From assembly GCA_902805805.1 (NCBI GenBank), contig CADCUE010000090.1, positions 1 through 13,093 of the forward strand: a stretch of 13,093 bases of DNA, read 5' to 3'. The DNA is from an uncultured Frankineae bacterium (GTDB taxonomy: Bacteria; Actinomycetota; Actinomycetes; Mycobacteriales; SCTD01). The position numbers and the translations under genes are program-made. The notes beneath the pieces are model-generated. The model was not told where the DNA came from and did no database searches. It was given only the letters and a program-made list of their open reading frames with translations. Within the stretch, counting starts at the first letter, position 1, and each line of letters starts with the position of its first letter. Below are positions 6,635 to 13,093 of this stretch, piece after piece.

Positions 6635-9448
6635 CTACGCGACCGTCACCCGCTTGCAGCCGAGGTACCGGTTGCCGCCCACCGTGCCAGGAGCGTTCAG
6701 CGCCCAGGCGCAGACCGTGTGGACCCCCTTCGCGAGGGCCAGCCGGCCGGCGAAGCCGTGCGCCGACCCGTACGCCGGCAGGGTCCGCGACACGCCGGCG
6801 TGCGGGCGGTCCGCGGGCAGGTCGGCGCGCATCGCGCCGTCGGCGTACACGTGCACCCGCGTGGTCGCCGTCGTGTCCGGGTCGAGGGCCCAGCCGGTGA
6901 CGGCTGCTCCGCCGGGGACGGCGGTCACCGCCTCCAGCGCGCCCTTGGCGGTGTTCTCCACGACGACGGACCGGCACCCGAGGCGGACGTTGCCGCCGGT
7001 GCCCGCCGCGTTGAGCGCCCACAGGCACACCGAGTGGGTGCCCGCGGTCAGCGGCAGGGGCTCGGAGCGGAACCCGTGCGCGGGGCCGTAGCCCGGGTAG
7101 CGGGCGCCGATGTCGGCGCGGGGGAGGTCGGCGCGCGGCTCCGCGACCTTGCGGCCGTCCACGTAGAGGTGCGTGCGCACGGACGCGGCCGTGTCGGGGT
7201 CGAGCGCCCAGCCGCTGACGACGACACCGTCCGGGCCCGGGGCGACCTGCTCGAGGACGCCGACGGGCGTGTGGCGGACGAGGACGTCCTTGCAGCCCAG
7301 GACCCCCGTCGTCCCGGGCGTGCCGGCGACGTTGAGGGCGCGCAGGCACACCGAGTGCCTGCCCTCGGAGAGCTCCAGCGAGGTCCGCACGCCGTGCGCG
7401 GGCCCGTAGGCGCGGTGGCGGGCCGCCACGTCGGCCCGCACGGTCGTCGCGGGGACGTCCCGCACCAGCCGGCCGTCGACCAGCACCTGAGCCGTCACCG
7501 GTCCGGCGACGTCGGGGTCGATCGCCCAGCCGACGACGTGGACGCCGCCGAGGCCGCTGGCGACGGTCTCCAGGGCGCCGACCGGGGTGTGCCGCACCGT
7601 GACGGTGTGGCAGCCGACCCGGCTGTTCGAGCCGACGGTGCCGGCGGCGTTGAGCCCGTAGGCGCAGACGGTGTGCGTCCCCTCGGCGAGCTGCAGCTCG
7701 GTGCGGAAGCCGTGCCTGCGGCCGTACGCGCCGAGCGCGGCGGGCAGGTCCTCGCGCGGCAGGTCGGCGGTCACCTGCCGCACGAACCGCCCGTCGACGT
7801 AGACGTGCGCGACGACGGGGGCCGCGGTGTCGTGGTCCAGCGTCCATCCCGAGACCACGACCTTGCCCGGCGTCGGCACGTCGGCGTCCAGCGAACCCAC
7901 GGGGGAGTGCCGCACCACGACGGAGCGGCAGCCGAGTCGTCGGTCGGCCCCGGGCGTCCCGGCCGCGTTGCGCGCGACGGCGCACACGGAGTGCGTGCCG
8001 TCCGGCACGGCGAGCGGGACGCTGAAGCCGTGCGCCGTGCCGTGCTCCGGGTGCGTGGCGGCCAGCTCCGGCCGGGCGGCGGCGGCCCGGGGCAGGGAGG
8101 TCAGCAGCCTGCCGTCGAGGTGGAGGTCCACGGCGACCGGCGTGGCCACGTCGGGGTCGATCGCCCAGCCGGTGGCCACGACCCCCGTCGGGCCCTGGAC
8201 GACCGACTCCAGCGCACCGGTCGGGGTGTGCGACACGGTGACGGGCGAGCAGCCGAGCAGCGCGTTGCGACCCGCGGTGCCCGGGGCGTTCAGGGCGTAC
8301 GCGCAGACGCGGTGGACGCCCTCGGAGAGCGTGAGCCGCAGGTCGAAGCCGTGGGCGGAGCCGGTCCCCGGGTTGTCCTGCGCCACGTCGCTGCGGCGCA
8401 GGTCCGCGGTCTCCGCCGCCGCCCAGGCGCCGTCCACGTGGACGTGCACCCGGAGCGGGTCCGTCGTCTCGGCGTCGAGCGCCCAGCCGCGCACGGTGAC
8501 CTGCCCGAGCGAGGACCGCACGGTCTCGAGCTGCCCGTACGGCACGGTCGGTCGGGGGAACAGCGCGTGCCACGACGCCGGACCGAAGACGCCGTCGGGC
8601 TCCAGGCCCTGCGACTGCTGGAACGCCGCCACCGCGGCGGCCGTCGCGCTGCCGAAGTCACCGTCCACCGTCAGCCCGAGCGGGCGCTGGATCGTCTCGA
8701 CGGCCTCACCCGTGGAGCCCTTGCGCAGCGTCGTCGTGCCGTAGCGGGCGAGCACCTTCAGATGGGCCACGTCCGGCACGGGCGAGACCACCGGGCGCAG
8801 CGGCGTCGCCGGCGCGCCGCCCGGGCCGTGGTCCACCTCGGCCACCGTGCCGTCCCAGAAGGAGGTGAGCTTCTTCGCGCCGGCCCATCCGAAGGAGAAG
8901 TGCACGTGGTCGGTGTGCGGGCTCGGACCGGTGTAGGTCTGCCAGCCGAGGCTGGGCTGGTACGCCTTGAAGATCTTCTTGTTCCAGATGACGTACATGA
9001 TCCCGAGGCGGCGCAGGTTGGCGTGCGACTTGCCGGTCCGGTCGGTGGCGAGCAGCCAGGTGAGCAGCTCCTGCACCTCGGCGACGTGCCGGGGGTTGTA
9101 GGCGCTGACTCCCCAGTCCCAGGCCCGTCCCTCCTTGTGCTCGCTGGCCGCCCCGACCCCGCAGTCGCGCACGATGCCGAGGCTGGTGGTGCCGGGGTAG
9201 GCGTCCAGCACGAGCGAGGAGAAGGCGCGGACCCCGGGCTTGGCGACCGGGTCGCACACGGCCTGCCCGACGTAGGGCTGGTAGGCCTCCACCGCGGTGG
9301 GCAGCGGCGAGGGGGTGGCGGGCGGGGTGGCCGTGGCGCTGGCGGTCCCGGCGACGAGGACCGCGAGGACCGTGACGGCTGCGGCGGCGGCCCGGGCGAG
9401 CCCTCCGCAGCCGTCGTGTCGGCGCTTCACAGCGCGGGCGTGGTCCAT
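6635..9448 (-). CDS. Exported LAS/M15-like peptidase with peptidoglycan-binding domain and six C-terminal repeats
   Basis: The 937-residue product starts with a signal peptide (hydrophobic about 17-40, then a Thr/Pro-rich stretch). The domain at about 55-200 holds SEHKEGRAWDW (102-112), matching the LAS zinc-peptidase pattern SxHxxGxAxD with H104 and D111 as likely ligands. DHVHF (180-184) supplies a third ligand, probably H183. Cys65 and Cys96 may pair. Residues about 236-297 are a PF01471 peptidoglycan-binding domain (LRKGSTGEAVETIQ, LTVDGDFGSAT, LEPDGVFG). Residues 304-937 are six repeats of 103-107 residues. It probably cleaves or binds cell-wall peptides outside the membrane; substrate and activity are inferred. 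The ATG at 9448 is chosen over an in-frame start at 9526 because GGAG lies a few bases upstream and the signal peptide follows directly. The lipoprotein gene lies 110 bases upstream on the same strand. Its stop is 12 bases from that of the converging GT4 gene. Confidence 0.88.
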   Translation of the reverse strand: MDHARAVKRRHDGCGGLARAAAAAVTVLAVLVAGTASATATPPATPSPLPTAVEAYQPYVGQAVCDPVAKPGVRAFSSLVLDAYPGTTSLGIVRDCGVGAASEHKEGRAWDWGVSAYNPRHVAEVQELLTWLLATDRTGKSHANLRRLGIMYVIWNKKIFKAYQPSLGWQTYTGPSPHTDHVHFSFGWAGAKKLTSFWDGTVAEVDHGPGGAPATPLRPVVSPVPDVAHLKVLARYGTTTLRKGSTGEAVETIQRPLGLTVDGDFGSATAAAVAAFQQSQGLEPDGVFGPASWHALFPRPTVPYGQLETVRSSLGQVTVRGWALDAETTDPLRVHVHVDGAWAAAETADLRRSDVAQDNPGTGSAHGFDLRLTLSEGVHRVCAYALNAPGTAGRNALLGCSPVTVSHTPTGALESVVQGPTGVVATGWAIDPDVATPVAVDLHLDGRLLTSLPRAAAARPELAATHPEHGTAHGFSVPLAVPDGTHSVCAVARNAAGTPGADRRLGCRSVVVRHSPVGSLDADVPTPGKVVVSGWTLDHDTAAPVVAHVYVDGRFVRQVTADLPREDLPAALGAYGRRHGFRTELQLAEGTHTVCAYGLNAAGTVGSNSRVGCHTVTVRHTPVGALETVASGLGGVHVVGWAIDPDVAGPVTAQVLVDGRLVRDVPATTVRADVAARHRAYGPAHGVRTSLELSEGRHSVCLRALNVAGTPGTTGVLGCKDVLVRHTPVGVLEQVAPGPDGVVVSGWALDPDTAASVRTHLYVDGRKVAEPRADLPRADIGARYPGYGPAHGFRSEPLPLTAGTHSVCLWALNAAGTGGNVRLGCRSVVVENTAKGALEAVTAVPGGAAVTGWALDPDTTATTRVHVYADGAMRADLPADRPHAGVSRTLPAYGSAHGFAGRLALAKGVHTVCAWALNAPGTVGGNRYLGCKRVTVA
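6638..8539 (-). repeat. Six tandem coding repeats of about 318 bp (103-107 residues each)
   Basis: In the 937-residue protein the repeats start at residues 304, 410, 517, 623, 729 and 835. Each opens with G.LE or a variant, then GWALDPDT or GWAIDPDV, then a VDG-like turn, then YGPAHGF or a variant. Each closes with GTHSVCAYALN-like and LGC motifs. Every copy keeps the two cysteines, which could form one disulfide per module. The copies differ at many positions and in length by one to four residues, so they are old duplications rather than a recent expansion. Similar modules occur in other actinobacterial exported proteins; I do not know an assigned function. Confidence 0.88.
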
Positions 9449-9558
9449 GCGGGTCTCCAAGCCTCGGGACGGGCGTTCCGGTGGGGACTCGGGACGTCGG
9501 CCGCTCGGCTTGAGGCTTCGGACCACCTCAATGTCGTTCCAGGCGCAAACGTTCGAGT
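9449..9558 (-). promoter_or_regulatory. Possible structured 5' leader with mutually exclusive pairings before the peptidase gene
   Basis: In the minus-strand transcript TTGAGG (9526-9531) can pair with CCTCAA (9510-9515). AAGCCTC (9512-9518) can instead pair with GAGGCTT (9459-9465), which touches the GGAG ribosome-binding site at about 9455-9458. The two pairings share bases 9512-9515, so only one can form. This is the layout of a translational switch, but the stems are only 6-7 bp. I recognise no known riboswitch class, and no clear promoter is seen in this stretch. Confidence 0.3.
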
Positions 9559-10257
9559 CTACTCGTCATCGGTCCGCCGGAGGACGGGCGACACGCCGGC
9601 ACGTCCGTCACAGACGGGCAGGACCGTGGCGGTCCGGATCGCGGTGGTCGTGCCCGGCAGGGTCACGTCGACGGCGGACGCCTCGGTGCAGCTCCCGTCC
9701 CGACCGCTCGCGACGACGAAGGACAGGCTGGTCGAGCGGCTGAGCGTCACCGGCACCGGGGGGTCCGTCGGCAGCCCGTGCCCGCCCCGCTCGACGATCA
9801 CGGGAAGCGGCCCCCCTGCGGCGTCGAGCAGGCGCACGGCGGGGAAGCCCTCGAGCTGGCAGTCCGGTCCGCGCGTGCGCAGGACGAACACCTCGTGCAC
9901 GTGGTCCGGCAGGACCAGGGTGTCCGCGTCGACGACCGTCAGGTCCGCGCCGCGACAGGTCGGCTGGCCGGTCGGCGCCGCGGACTCGCGACCCGGCCGG
10001 GGTGACAGGGGGTCCTGCGGCTGGAGGGGAGCGGGCGACGGGCTCCCGCCTGTGGGGGGAGGGGGAGCAGGCGTCGCAGCAGTGGGGGACGGGCCTGGTC
10101 CGCGGCTCGCCGACGGCTCGACGACCGGCGGGACGGCGCTCGCGGTCGGCTCCGCGGACGGCGAGCTGCTCCCGGACGCCGAGGACACGGGCTCAGGGTC
10201 GCTGCAGCCCGCCAGGGACAGGGCGAGCAGTGCGACCAGAGCGGCTCGGAGCGGCAC
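9559..10257 (-). CDS. Lipoprotein with DUF4232 domain
   Basis: Counted from the start chosen here, the 232-residue product begins MPLRAALVALLALSLAGC, a lipoprotein signal peptide with lipobox LAGC and lipidated Cys18. A Ser/Pro/Thr-rich spacer to about residue 100 would span the wall. The C-terminal part resembles DUF4232 (PF14016): TCRGADLTVVDADTL (100-114), then GPDCQLEGFPAVRLL (130-144). Cys101, 133, 190 and 216 could form two disulfides. DUF4232 proteins are actinobacterial exported proteins without an established activity. I chose GTG 10257 over the in-frame GTG 10284. The longer form adds MSDALLSVV with an acidic residue before the signal, which is atypical, and neither start has a good ribosome-binding site. 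A TACTGT -10 box eight bases before 10257 would allow a nearly leaderless mRNA, but it would lie inside the longer form. It lies upstream of the peptidase gene and may share a transcript with it. Confidence 0.82.
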   Translation of the reverse strand: MPLRAALVALLALSLAGCSDPEPVSSASGSSSPSAEPTASAVPPVVEPSASRGPGPSPTAATPAPPPPTGGSPSPAPLQPQDPLSPRPGRESAAPTGQPTCRGADLTVVDADTLVLPDHVHEVFVLRTRGPDCQLEGFPAVRLLDAAGGPLPVIVERGGHGLPTDPPVPVTLSRSTSLSFVVASGRDGSCTEASAVDVTLPGTTTAIRTATVLPVCDGRAGVSPVLRRTDDE

Positions 10258-10265
10258 AACGACAG

Positions 10266-10271
10266 ACAGTA
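10266..10271 (-). promoter_or_regulatory. -10-like box TACTGT upstream of the lipoprotein gene
   Basis: On the minus strand TACTGT is followed by eight bases and then GTG at 10257. It fits TANNNT, but the spacing is longer than the six bases seen at the other leaderless candidates. The box is meaningful only if the shorter start is correct. Confidence 0.3.
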
Positions 10272-10359
10272 GAGCGTCGGACACGTCCAGTCAGCAGGCG
10301 GGTCCTCCGGCCGACCCGGCACGCCTGCGGCGGTGACCGTCGGACGGGGCACGAGACCC

Positions 10360-10365
10360 TAGACT
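10360..10365 (+). promoter_or_regulatory. -10 box TAGACT of the exporter operon
   Basis: TAGACT lies 33 bases before the GTG at 10399. A transcript starting about seven bases downstream of the box would have a leader of about 27 bases containing AGAGAGAAG, a weak ribosome-binding site. It shares TAGNNT with the other promoter candidates in the window. No convincing -35 hexamer is seen. Confidence 0.45.
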
Positions 10366-10398
10366 CGCCGGGTCCCGTTCCCCGCAGAGAGAAGACCG

Positions 10399-11211
10399 GT
10401 GCCGCAGCTGACGGAGATCTGGACCTACCGCGGTCTCGTCGGCAACTTCGCCCAGCGCGAGCTCCGCGGCAAGTACAAGGGCAGCGCCCTCGGCTGGTTC
10501 TGGTCCCTGCTCAACCCGCTGGCGACCCTCGCGGTCTACGCGCTCGTGTTCGGCTTCTTCCTGCGCTTCCCGGTGCCGGTCGCCGGCAACGGCGAGCTGC
10601 AGAACTTCGCCGTCTACCTGTTCACCGCCCTGGTGGCCTGGAACTTCTTCTTCGCCGTGGTCACCGGCTCCATCGGCGCGCTGGCCAGCTCCGGTCCGCT
10701 GCTCAAGAAGATCTACTTCCCGGCCTTCGCGCCGGTGCTCGGCGGCGCCGGCGCGACGCTGTTCCAGACCGGCATCGAGCTCGGTCTGCTGGTCGTCGTC
10801 ATGCTGGTCGTGCAGAACGTCTCCTGGACGCTGCTGTTCCTGCCGTTCCTGCTGCTGCTGCTCGCCGGCTTCTCGATCGGTCTCGGGCTGCTGCTGGCGA
10901 TGCTGAACGTCCGCTACCGCGACGTGGCCTACCTGGTGACGATCCTGCTCAACCTGCTCTTCTACGCGACGCCGATCATCTACCCGATCTCGCTGGTGCC
11001 GCAGACCTACGACGGCTGGCTGCCGGTGCGCGACCTGTACGCCCTCAACCCGCTGACCCAGTTCGTCGAGGCGTTCCGCGACGTCGTCTACGACCTGCAG
11101 GCGCCGAGCCCGGGCCGGCTGGCCGGTCTGACCGTCGTGAGCGCGGCCGTCTTCCTGCTCGGCTTCGCCTACTTCCAGCGCGGCTCGCGCGACGTGGCGG
11201 AGCTGCTGTGA
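10399..11211 (+). CDS. wzm: Polysaccharide ABC transporter permease, Wzm-like (ABC-2 family)
   Basis: The 270-residue product has the size and layout of ABC-2 polysaccharide export permeases (PF01061). The N-terminal amphipathic part includes ELRGKYKGSALGWFWSLLNP (21-40), the strongly conserved gate/coupling region. About six membrane segments follow, near 35-55, 70-92, 111-138, 143-170, 177-200 and 241-260. NVRYRDVAYL (170-179) and ALNPLTQFVEAFRD (215-228) are further family motifs. It would form the membrane channel that moves an undecaprenyl-linked polysaccharide outward, driven by the ATPase encoded next. The GTG at 10399 has a weak upstream AGAGAGAAG and places the conserved N-terminus correctly. 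The last four bases overlap the ATPase gene. The symbol is by function; related TagG and RfbA proteins cannot be excluded. Confidence 0.93.
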   Translation: MPQLTEIWTYRGLVGNFAQRELRGKYKGSALGWFWSLLNPLATLAVYALVFGFFLRFPVPVAGNGELQNFAVYLFTALVAWNFFFAVVTGSIGALASSGPLLKKIYFPAFAPVLGGAGATLFQTGIELGLLVVVMLVVQNVSWTLLFLPFLLLLLAGFSIGLGLLLAMLNVRYRDVAYLVTILLNLLFYATPIIYPISLVPQTYDGWLPVRDLYALNPLTQFVEAFRDVVYDLQAPSPGRLAGLTVVSAAVFLLGFAYFQRGSRDVAELL

Positions 11212-12476
11212 GCACCCCTGCGCTGCAGGTCCGCGACGTGTCCAAGGTCTTCACCCTGCAGTCGGACCGGCGCACCCACCTCAAGGAGCGCTTCGTCCGG
11301 GGTTCCCCCAAGGACCTGCGGGAGTTCTGGGCGCTGCGCGACATCTCCTTCGAGGTCCCGACCGGCTCGACGTACGGCCTGATCGGCCACAACGGCTCGG
11401 GCAAGTCGACCATGCTCAAGCTGCTCGCCGGCATCCACCGGCCGACCCGCGGCACGATCTCGGCTCGCGGCCGGGTCAGCGCGATGATCGAGCTGGGAGC
11501 CGGCTTCCACCCCGAGCTGTCGGGGCGCGAGAACATCCACCTCAACGGCAGCATCCTCGGTCTGGGCCGCAAGCAGATCGAGGCGTCTCTCGACGAGATC
11601 GTCGAGTTCAGCGGCATCGAGCCGCAGTTCATCGACGCGCCGGTCAAGGTCTACTCCAGCGGCATGTACGTCCGGCTCGGGTTCTCGATCGCGGCCAACC
11701 TCGACCCGGAGATCCTGCTCATCGACGAGATCGTGGCCGTCGGCGACGAGGAGTTCCAGCGGCGCTGCTTCGACCACCTCTACAAGCTGCGCCGGCGGGG
11801 CGTCACGATCGTCTTCGTCTCGCACAGCCTGCCGCTCGTCCAGACGCTGTGCGACCGGGCCGCCTGGATCGACCACGGCCAGATGCGCGCCGAGGGGACC
11901 GCTCTCGAGGTGGTCGACACCTACCTGCGCGACGTCAACCAGGCCGAGGAGCAGCGGCTCGGTGCCGGCGGCGACACGACGTACGGCGAGGAGCGCGGCC
12001 GGCGCGGCACCGGCGAGATCGTGCTGACGCGCGTGGAGTTCCTCGACGCGGCCGGCGCGGCCCGAGCGGTGGCCACGACCGGGGCGCCGCTGACCGTGCG
12101 CGTGCACTTCCGCGTGGAGCATCCCGTCGACGACCCCGTCTTCGGTCTGGCGTTCCACCACGAGAGCGGTGCGCACCTGTCCGGGCCCAACAGCTTCAGC
12201 GGCGGGCTGCGCACCGGCCGGCCCGAGGGGGAGGGCCACGTCGACTTCGCCATGGACCCGCTGCTGCTGCAGCCCGGCTCGTACGTCGTCACCGCCGCAG
12301 CCGTCGACAGCTCGCAGGCGCACGTCTACGACTTCCGCGACCAGGCCTTCGCCCTGCACGTCCAGCCGGGTCCGCGGTCAGACCCGCGCGGCCTGGTCGT
12401 CCTGCCCGGCTCCTGGAGCCTGGCGTCCGGCGCGACATCCGGTACGAACCCGACACGAACGGAGGCCCTTCGGTGA
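11208..12476 (+). CDS. wzt: Polysaccharide ABC transporter ATP-binding protein with Wzt C-terminal domain
   Basis: The 422-residue product has a complete ATPase domain: Walker A GHNGSGKST (60-68), signature YSSGMYVRLGFS (149-160), Walker B ILLIDEIVAVGDE (169-181) and H-loop VSHS (204-207). The LKERFVRG region (25-32) with FWALRDISFEV (40-50) is typical of the Wzt/TagH branch. After a charged linker, residues about 268-386 form a beta-rich domain resembling Wzt_C (PF14524), including EIVLTRVEFLDAAG (270-283) and VRVHFRVEHPVDDPVFGLAF (297-316). In E. coli O8/O9a this domain binds the modified non-reducing end of the glycan before export. A similar role here is an inference, supported by the methyltransferase gene that follows. 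The GTG at 11208 overlaps the permease stop (GTGA), with GGAG five bases upstream. Upstream in-frame codons belong to a shadow of the permease gene. Confidence 0.93.
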   Translation: MSTPALQVRDVSKVFTLQSDRRTHLKERFVRGSPKDLREFWALRDISFEVPTGSTYGLIGHNGSGKSTMLKLLAGIHRPTRGTISARGRVSAMIELGAGFHPELSGRENIHLNGSILGLGRKQIEASLDEIVEFSGIEPQFIDAPVKVYSSGMYVRLGFSIAANLDPEILLIDEIVAVGDEEFQRRCFDHLYKLRRRGVTIVFVSHSLPLVQTLCDRAAWIDHGQMRAEGTALEVVDTYLRDVNQAEEQRLGAGGDTTYGEERGRRGTGEIVLTRVEFLDAAGAARAVATTGAPLTVRVHFRVEHPVDDPVFGLAFHHESGAHLSGPNSFSGGLRTGRPEGEGHVDFAMDPLLLQPGSYVVTAAAVDSSQAHVYDFRDQAFALHVQPGPRSDPRGLVVLPGSWSLASGATSGTNPTRTEALR

Positions 12477-13093
12477 GGGTCAACCTCGGCTGCGGCCAGG
12501 TCTACATGGAGGGCTGGACCAACGTCGACGCCAGCCGCGACGTCAAGGCCGACATCTACATGGAGGCCGCGGAGTTCCTCCGCCAGTACGCCGACGAGAT
12601 CGACGAGGTCTACATGGGCCACGTCCTCGAGCACATCATGCCGGGCGACGCCCTCGTCACCCTGCGGATCATGAACGAGCGGCTGCGGCCGGGCACGCGC
12701 GTGTCCGCGGTGACGCCGGACATGGACGCGATCTTCGCCGCCTACCTGCACGGTCACGTCACCAACGACAAGCTCAACGCGTCGTTCGTCTACTCCTACG
12801 TGCAGCCCTCCCACCACATCTGGTGCTACGGGCCCGAGTCGCTCGCCGAGCTGTTCCGCCGCGCCGGCTTCACGGACGTGCAGCCGATCGACCCGCTGGC
12901 CTGGGAGCCGGTGTTCTGGAAGGAGGGGGAGGAGGCCCAGTGGCAGTGCGGTGTCGCCGCTCCCGCCACCGGCACCCCCGGGCGCTCGGACGGGGACCTG
13001 CCCGCGGAGGCGCTGCTCACGATGGAGGGCACGGCGGTCCCGGAGCGACCCGGGCCGCCGGACGTGCCCACGACCGAGGAGCTGCAGATTCGG
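12473..13093 (+). CDS. SAM-dependent methyltransferase, partial (3' end outside window)
   Basis: The GTG at 12473 overlaps the ATPase stop (GTGA); 207 codons are visible without a stop. MRVNLGCGQ (1-9) is motif I, GWTNVD (14-19) ends strand beta2 with an acid, and GHVLEHIMPGDAL (49-61) and RPGTRVSAVTPDM (72-84) are later motifs. This is the compact COG4627-like type of methyltransferase common in polysaccharide loci. The methyltransferase core seems to end near residue 163. A Pro/Gly-rich linker follows (164-200), then TEELQIR at the edge, so a second domain or a helical extension probably continues outside the window. Four-base coupling to the Wzt-type gene suggests it modifies the exported glycan, possibly as an end cap. 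That role is inferred. It is incomplete because of the window boundary; I see no sign of a broken gene. Confidence 0.88.
   Translation, partial: MRVNLGCGQVYMEGWTNVDASRDVKADIYMEAAEFLRQYADEIDEVYMGHVLEHIMPGDALVTLRIMNERLRPGTRVSAVTPDMDAIFAAYLHGHVTNDKLNASFVYSYVQPSHHIWCYGPESLAELFRRAGFTDVQPIDPLAWEPVFWKEGEEAQWQCGVAAPATGTPGRSDGDLPAEALLTMEGTAVPERPGPPDVPTTEELQIR

Noticed and set aside
9449..9526. Upstream ATG-equivalent start of the peptidase gene at 9526
   Set aside because: It would put 26 mostly polar, basic residues before the signal peptide, and it ignores the well-placed GGAG in front of 9448.
9449..9558. ydaO-type c-di-AMP riboswitch before the wall-hydrolase-like gene
   Set aside because: The leader is short and I do not find the conserved ydaO segments. 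Only simple alternative stems are visible.
6719..10336. Plus-strand open frame of more than 1,200 codons across the peptidase and lipoprotein genes
   Set aside because: It runs antisense to two clear exported proteins, through their gap, and shows only low-complexity Arg/Gly/Val/Asp sequence. It is a shadow of skewed codon use.
10002..11207. Upstream extension of the Wzt-like ATPase frame
   Set aside because: It is out of frame with the clear Wzm-like permease over most of its length and has no motif. The ATPase N-terminus begins at 11208.
1..13093. tRNA or rRNA genes, CRISPR arrays, insertion sequences, attachment sites
   Set aside because: Searched by eye on both strands; no cloverleaf, regular spacer array, transposase motif or terminal inverted repeats were recognised. 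The only tandem repeats are the coding ones at 6638-8539.

Overview
The window comes from a high-GC Gram-positive bacterium of the class Actinomycetes. G or C dominates third codon positions in every gene, several starts are GTG, genes overlap by GTGA or TGATG, and TAGNNT -10 boxes sit directly in front of start codons as in leaderless actinobacterial transcripts. I cannot name a genus from sequence alone. The content is a cell-envelope and surface-polysaccharide locus: three glycosyltransferases, two methyltransferases, a Wzm/Wzt-type polysaccharide ABC exporter, and three exported proteins that probably act on or in the cell wall.

Layout. Three genes on the minus strand occupy 27-3377, read right to left: a class I methyltransferase (2751-3377), a membrane-anchored GT2 glycosyltransferase of the DPM/GtrB type (1674-2702), and, after a 303-base gap containing inverted repeats, a WbbL-like GT2 with a beta-rich insertion (27-1370). 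A 39-base divergent promoter region separates them from a plus-strand unit. That unit begins with a decayed remnant of a flippase-like membrane protein (3417-3768), followed by an exported SpoIID/LytB-domain protein (3768-5537) and a GT4 glycosyltransferase (5534-6622). It converges, with only 12 bases between stop codons, on a minus-strand pair: a DUF4232 lipoprotein (9559-10257) upstream of a large exported protein (6635-9448). The large protein carries a LAS-type peptidase motif, a peptidoglycan-binding domain and six tandem repeats of about 106 residues. A second divergent region (10258-10398) leads to the plus-strand exporter operon: permease (10399-11211), ATPase with a Wzt C-terminal domain (11208-12476) and a methyltransferase cut by the window edge (12473-13093), all overlapping by four bases.

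How it may work together (inference). The glycosyltransferases would build a lipid-linked glycan on the inner face of the membrane. A methyltransferase could modify its end, and the Wzt C-terminal domain could read that end before the Wzm/Wzt pair exports the chain. The SpoIID protein and the LAS-peptidase protein would remodel or bind peptidoglycan outside the membrane, where the glycan has to be placed.

The points most worth following up are the fossil flippase-like gene that kept its promoter and its overlap with the next gene, the set of TAGNNT -10 boxes, a possible RNA switch in front of the repeat protein, and the repeat protein itself.
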